From: Olivibacter sitiensis DSM 17696
GTDB lineage: Bacteria > Bacteroidota > Bacteroidia > Sphingobacteriales > Sphingobacteriaceae
DNA: 64,000 nucleotides
Assembly (NCBI RefSeq): GCF_000427965.1
Contig: NZ_ATZA01000005.1
Coordinates: forward strand, 1 to 64,000
Reading direction: 5' to 3'
Shown one piece after another: positions 60,323 to 64,000 of the stretch. A program made the translations under genes and the position numbers. Position 1 is the stretch's first letter. Every line of letters begins with the position of its first letter. A model generated the notes under the pieces. The model made no database searches and was not told the origin of the DNA. It saw only the letters and a list, made by a program, of their open reading frames with translations.

Positions 60323-60354
60323 TATAGGATATTGGCAGGTATTTATAGGATATT
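60323..60354 (-). promoter_or_regulatory. 11-bp direct repeats with 21-bp period, operator candidate
   Basis: TATAGGATATT occurs at 60323-60333 and again at 60344-60354, exactly 21 bases (two helical turns) apart, just upstream of the -7 candidate of the aldolase gene. The second copy overlaps the symporter stop codon (60343-60345). Same-face repeats at this distance suit binding by a regulator dimer or two monomers. Confidence 0.5.
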
Positions 60355-61914
60355 ATCGCGCTGTTTCTTTGCGCGAATCCAAGTAATCAATCTCCCCGAC
60401 AAAAAGATGCTCAAGGTTCCTACGACGATGACCATATTGGCATGTAGCGGATTCCGAAGATAGCTGTACTGCTCGGGAATAAGATAAGAAAAAGTCATCC
60501 ACACGATGACGCATATACCGATTATTGTCCCCGCTATGGCCTCGGCATTGCCTGTCTTTCTGCTGATGATGCCCAGTAGAAATAATCCCAACATGCCACC
60601 TGCGAAGATACCAGATAGCTGCCACCATACATCCAATACGCTTTTGATGCCAATCATGGCCACTCCTGCAAACATGCCGAACAATCCGAAGGCCGTGGTA
60701 GCGATATAGAGCAAGCGCAATTGCTGTTTTTCTTTTATATTCGGGTTGATATAGCGTTTATAAATATCTTCGGAAAAAACGGTAGCAGAAGCATTCATTC
60801 CCGAACTGATGGTGCTCATGGCTGCCGAAAGTATGGCCGATACGATGAGGCCAACCAAGCCCGTGGGAATCTTGGTGACCATAAAATGGGGCATGACCTT
60901 ATCGCCATAATCCTCTGGCTTCAAAGTAGCTGCCAACTTTGCTATGTCGCCTGACGTGGCGCTGGCGGAAAGACGTTCGGCAGCGGCCTGTAACTTGACG
61001 GGCTCAATCATGTCTGGATTTATCTGGTAATAGGCATACAGGCAAGTGCCGATGATGAAGAACAACAGGGATGCGGGCAAATAAATCCATACGCACAGCC
61101 AGATCGATTTACTGGCTTCCCTCGGCGAAGTAGCCGTGTGGTACCGTTGCACGTAATTCTGATCCATGCCAAAATTGTTGAGGTTAATAAAGAAACCATA
61201 CAAGAGGATAACCCAAAAGCTTGCCTGTGTAAAATCAATATCCCAACTCCCCAAACTGAACTTATGGTCTGCCTTGCCTATTTCCACGATCTTGGAAATG
61301 CCTCCGGGCATATTGACTACTACCAAGTATACTATCAGCACGGCACCCAGCGTTTTGATGATCCCTTGTACTACTTCTGTCCAGATCACAGCCTCAATCC
61401 CTCCTAAAACAGTGTAAAAGATAATGCAGATGCCGGTCACCAACATAATAAGCTCCATGGAATATCCCGTGAGGGCTTGCAAGCTAAGGGCGATACCGAA
61501 AAAAATGGATCCCATTCGCGCCAGCTGGGTAAGCAAAAAACAAATTACGGCATAGCTCCTGGCCCAAGGACCAAAGCGCTTCTCCAGATTGGTATAGGCA
61601 GAGACCTCGCCCGTAGCCCTATAAAAAGGAACAAAATACTTGACCGCAACCCAGGCCGCCAATGGCATGGATATACTGAATACGAATGCATTCCAATTCC
61701 CCCCAAATGCCTTGCCCGGTACACCGAGAAAAGTATTGCTGCTCAAAAAAGTGGCATAGATGGACAAGCCGATTGCCCAACCCGGTATCATGCCGGAGGC
61801 CTTGGTAAACTGATCGGCGCTTTTGTTCTTTCTGGAGAACCATATGCCTACCAATACCATAGCCAAAAGGTATAAAAAGATAATGGCAAGATCTATAATT
61901 GGCAGGTTCTTCAT
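60343..61914 (-). CDS. sodium:solute symporter (SSS family)
   Basis: A 523-residue inner-membrane protein with about 13 hydrophobic segments. 'SGMIPGWAIGLSIYATFLSSNTFLGVPGKAFGGNW' is the conserved start of the transport core (near residue 38) and 'LSAAMSTISSGMNASATVFSEDIYKRYI' the later conserved helix (near residue 358), matching the SSS family that includes sialic acid, glucose and proline carriers. It would take up the released monosaccharide with sodium. Its ATG overlaps the stop of the kinase gene in ATGA, so the two are coupled. Confidence 0.92.
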   Translation of the reverse strand: MKNLPIIDLAIIFLYLLAMVLVGIWFSRKNKSADQFTKASGMIPGWAIGLSIYATFLSSNTFLGVPGKAFGGNWNAFVFSISMPLAAWVAVKYFVPFYRATGEVSAYTNLEKRFGPWARSYAVICFLLTQLARMGSIFFGIALSLQALTGYSMELIMLVTGICIIFYTVLGGIEAVIWTEVVQGIIKTLGAVLIVYLVVVNMPGGISKIVEIGKADHKFSLGSWDIDFTQASFWVILLYGFFINLNNFGMDQNYVQRYHTATSPREASKSIWLCVWIYLPASLLFFIIGTCLYAYYQINPDMIEPVKLQAAAERLSASATSGDIAKLAATLKPEDYGDKVMPHFMVTKIPTGLVGLIVSAILSAAMSTISSGMNASATVFSEDIYKRYINPNIKEKQQLRLLYIATTAFGLFGMFAGVAMIGIKSVLDVWWQLSGIFAGGMLGLFLLGIISRKTGNAEAIAGTIIGICVIVWMTFSYLIPEQYSYLRNPLHANMVIVVGTLSIFLSGRLITWIRAKKQRDNIL

Positions 61915-63563
61915 AATTTATGACTATAAAATTTATCCCCAAGTATAAGATATCTTGGATAAAGTGTTTCATATATCGCCACTTTATCCTGTTCGGGCAG
62001 ATAGGTCTGCTCAAATCCCGATGACATGGCCCGCTGAGCACTGGATATATCAGCGTGAATACCGCTCACCACAGCGGCATACATGGCCGCACCCAAGGCA
62101 CAGGCTTGTTCGCTGCGTACAGTTTTTATGGGCCTGTTCAACACATTGGCCAAGGTCTGCATCACGTAGGGCGATTTTTTGCTGATGCCACCTAGGGCGA
62201 TAACTTCTTGTACCGGAATACCTTCTTTCTCGAAACGCTCGATAATGGCTCTTGATCCATAAGCGGTGGCTTCGACCAATGCCTTAAATATCCGAGCGGG
62301 AGAAGACCCCAAATGCAATCCCGAAAGCACAGCAGTAAGATTCAAATCGACATCTGGTGTACGGCGCCCATTGATCCAGTCCAACGCGATTTCGTCATCT
62401 ACGGTAAGGGGAACAAGCGCGGCTTCTTTGTTCAACTCGGACAATATGCGGCCGCTCAGGCCATTCTGCTCCTCGGCAGAGAGTTTTTCTGGATATATGT
62501 TCGTGAGTGGAAAGCTTAACAAGTTGGCAAACCATTGATATAGATCACCAAAGGCGGATTGTCCTGCCTCAAAGCCGAGCATATCTGGAATGATAGACCC
62601 ATTCACTTGGCCGCATATACCGCGCACAAACTGCCCTCCATGTTTATCGGTAGGAGCCACCAGCATATCGCACGTAGACGTTCCCATCACTTTCACCAAG
62701 CTGTACGGAGCAATACAGGCACCTACAGCACCCATATGTGCGTCAATGGCCCCTACGCCTACTTTTACCGCTGGCGATAGACCTAATTTTTCGGCCCACT
62801 GCAACGATATTTTCCCCATGCCATGATCGGCCGTATAGGTGTCTTGGTAGAGCCTATTGCGCAATTGGGCTAGTCGGCCATCGAGCTGTTGCAGAAAATT
62901 GGCTGTGGGGAGGCCGCCGAAATCCTGATGCCACATGGCCTTATGCCCTGCCGCGCAACGGCTCCGCTTTATCTCCAAGGGATTGGTATTGCCCGTAAGC
63001 ACGGCAGATAGCCAGTCGCATTGTTCCACCCATGAAAATGCACGCTGCGATACCGCATTATCCTTGCGGATAATATGGAGGATTTTGGACCAAAACCATT
63101 CAGAAGAATAACTCCCACCGACATATTGGGTAAAATCCGTTTCCCAACGCTTTGCCAACTCGTTGATCTCGGCCGCTTCTGCATTGGCCGTGTGATCTTT
63201 CCACAAAATGAACATCGCATTCGGATTGTCCGAAAACTCGGGAAGCAGTGAAAGAGGTGTTCCATACTCATCTACCGCAACAGGTGTAGAGCCTGTAGCA
63301 TCTACGGAAATGCCGACGATGTTGTCCCTGACCTGCTGCGAAACGGAAGTCAATACCGCCCGCAGGCCGCGCTCCATACTTTCCAAATAGTCCAACGGAT
63401 GCTGGCGAAACTGCGCCTTGGCCGCACTGCAGTATAAACCGGCCGCCCAGCGAGCAAAAGGGGATACGGCCATACCCATTTCTTCACCCGTCAGCGCATC
63501 GACCACTAAGGCCCTAACGGAATCTGTCCCAAAGTCTAACCCAATAACATATGTTGATTGCAT
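61911..63563 (-). CDS. FGGY carbohydrate kinase, ribulokinase-like
   Basis: A 550-residue FGGY kinase, close to the length of ribulokinase AraB (566 in E. coli). 'VIGLDFGTDSVRALVVDA' at residues 6-23 is the first phosphate-binding motif, 'GISVDATGSTPVAVDEYG' near residue 84 and 'LWKDHTANAEAAEIN' near residue 120 are typical of ribulokinases, and 'VIALGGISKKSPYVMQTLANVL' near residue 453 completes the ATP site. It phosphorylates a ketopentose or similar sugar. It ends in a 4-base overlap (ATGA) with the symporter and begins 11 bases after the isomerase-family gene. Confidence 0.9.
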   Translation of the reverse strand: MQSTYVIGLDFGTDSVRALVVDALTGEEMGMAVSPFARWAAGLYCSAAKAQFRQHPLDYLESMERGLRAVLTSVSQQVRDNIVGISVDATGSTPVAVDEYGTPLSLLPEFSDNPNAMFILWKDHTANAEAAEINELAKRWETDFTQYVGGSYSSEWFWSKILHIIRKDNAVSQRAFSWVEQCDWLSAVLTGNTNPLEIKRSRCAAGHKAMWHQDFGGLPTANFLQQLDGRLAQLRNRLYQDTYTADHGMGKISLQWAEKLGLSPAVKVGVGAIDAHMGAVGACIAPYSLVKVMGTSTCDMLVAPTDKHGGQFVRGICGQVNGSIIPDMLGFEAGQSAFGDLYQWFANLLSFPLTNIYPEKLSAEEQNGLSGRILSELNKEAALVPLTVDDEIALDWINGRRTPDVDLNLTAVLSGLHLGSSPARIFKALVEATAYGSRAIIERFEKEGIPVQEVIALGGISKKSPYVMQTLANVLNRPIKTVRSEQACALGAAMYAAVVSGIHADISSAQRAMSSGFEQTYLPEQDKVAIYETLYPRYLILGDKFYSHKL

Positions 63564-63574
63564 GCCTGGATAGA

Positions 63575-64000
63575 TTAATGCTCAAAATGTACGTCACCAC
63601 AAAAATGGACCTGAATACCCAATTCATCCAAGGTCACCGCTTTGATACGGCAGGCGCTATGGGCTTGCTGTTCATCTGTTGCGTATACGACATGAATATG
63701 ATTGGCCTGATGCCTTGCCATCAGTTGGTCCCTATTGACGCCATGCAATACGGCGTGCATGATAGGCCATTCCGGTGAGGTTGCCTTCCACCGCCTTTCA
63801 CTTTCTTCGTGAGGCAATTCCAAGGCCTGGCCCACCCCAAGGTCACAATGCAACTCATCGTCCTTCACATAGATACGGCTCCATACGATATAGCCAGCCT
63901 TGCTGACTCCCCTGATGGTTCCACCACCCAGACGGAAATACATGGGCGACTGTCGCCAGCTTTCAGCTCCCGCGTAACCCCCATCGAAGTGGGCGGGCGG
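63575..64000 (-). CDS. L-fucose/L-arabinose isomerase family protein, C-terminal part (partial)
   Basis: Open to the end of the window; the 141 residues visible are the C-terminal part of a longer protein. 'PPAHFDGGYAGAESW' at the cut end, 'MYFRLGGGTIRGVSKAGYIVWSRIY', and 'WPIMHAVLHGVNRDQLMARHQANHIHVVYA' (conserved RDQ-MARH-ANHI core) match L-fucose isomerase-like proteins in Bacteroidota. FucI-type enzymes convert L-fucose to L-fuculose and D-arabinose to D-ribulose. The following FGGY kinase would phosphorylate the ketose. The start is outside the window. Confidence 0.8.
   Translation of the reverse strand, partial: PPAHFDGGYAGAESWRQSPMYFRLGGGTIRGVSKAGYIVWSRIYVKDDELHCDLGVGQALELPHEESERRWKATSPEWPIMHAVLHGVNRDQLMARHQANHIHVVYATDEQQAHSACRIKAVTLDELGIQVHFCGDVHFEH

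Noticed and set aside
1-64000. tRNA, rRNA, tmRNA, integrase, transposase or attachment sites
   Set aside because: No cloverleaf-like sequence, conserved rRNA segments, transposase or recombinase motifs were noticed in the intergenic regions or ORFs; a dedicated tRNA or Rfam scan was not possible here.

Overview
The window looks like chromosomal DNA of a Bacteroidota bacterium, most likely of the Sphingobacteriaceae group. Evidence: two SusC/SusD pairs, a PafA alkaline phosphatase, a DUF4292 lipoprotein, an OmpA protein with a calcium-binding TSP3 region, a CarB without its regulatory domain, and repeated matches to the Bacteroidota -7 promoter element TAnnTTTG with few clear Shine-Dalgarno sites. 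I found no rRNA, tRNA, CRISPR array, integrase or transposase.

Layout. 1-3,057 is an accessory patch. It holds a small HTH-like gene, a UPF0175/PIN toxin-antitoxin pair, and a G+C-rich, tightly coupled minus-strand cassette (252-aa protein, DUF5675 protein, 89-aa protein, 53-aa membrane protein) with 7-bp tandem repeats around it. 3,058-8,509 is an orphan SusC/SusD pair whose SusC is broken by one extra T in a T8 tract. 8,510-14,265 holds carB behind a long structured leader, then comB, gcvT and rnhB. 14,512-19,543 has an exported CBM9-like protein, a TonB-dependent outer-membrane barrel protein and an M16 peptidase. 19,636-30,610 is mostly housekeeping (def, a TRIC-type channel, aat, rbfA, hflX, recG, ridA, an OmpA porin, a rhodanese, an M28 peptidase, a degenerate thiamine-pyrophosphokinase-like gene). 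30,668-36,757 holds pafA, the pyruvate dehydrogenase E2 and E1-alpha genes, an NlpC/P60 hydrolase and a PyrR-like phosphoribosyltransferase. 36,822-44,159 is a cell-envelope block: LysM lytic transglycosylase, tatA, EnvC-like activator, DUF4292 lipoprotein, TPR protein and polysaccharide flippase. 44,239-48,332 has an acylphosphatase, an amidohydrolase, rlmN, a ComF-like protein and a DoxX-like membrane protein.

48,486-64,000 is a continuous minus-strand polysaccharide-utilisation-like locus running off the window. In transcription order it holds a fucose/arabinose isomerase-family protein (partial), an FGGY (ribulokinase-like) kinase, a Na+/solute symporter, a DHDPS/NanA-family lyase, SusC, SusD, a sialidase-fold beta-propeller, an acetylxylan-esterase-like hydrolase, a DUF3748 beta-propeller and a sialate-O-acetylesterase-like protein. 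Together these could capture an acetylated glycan, deacetylate it, cleave it, import the released sugar, then isomerise, phosphorylate and split it. The enzyme combination does not match a textbook pathway, and the propeller and lyase lack canonical motifs of sialidase and NanA, so this is the best candidate for an undescribed system. The G+C-rich cassette at 1.3-3.0 kb is the second.
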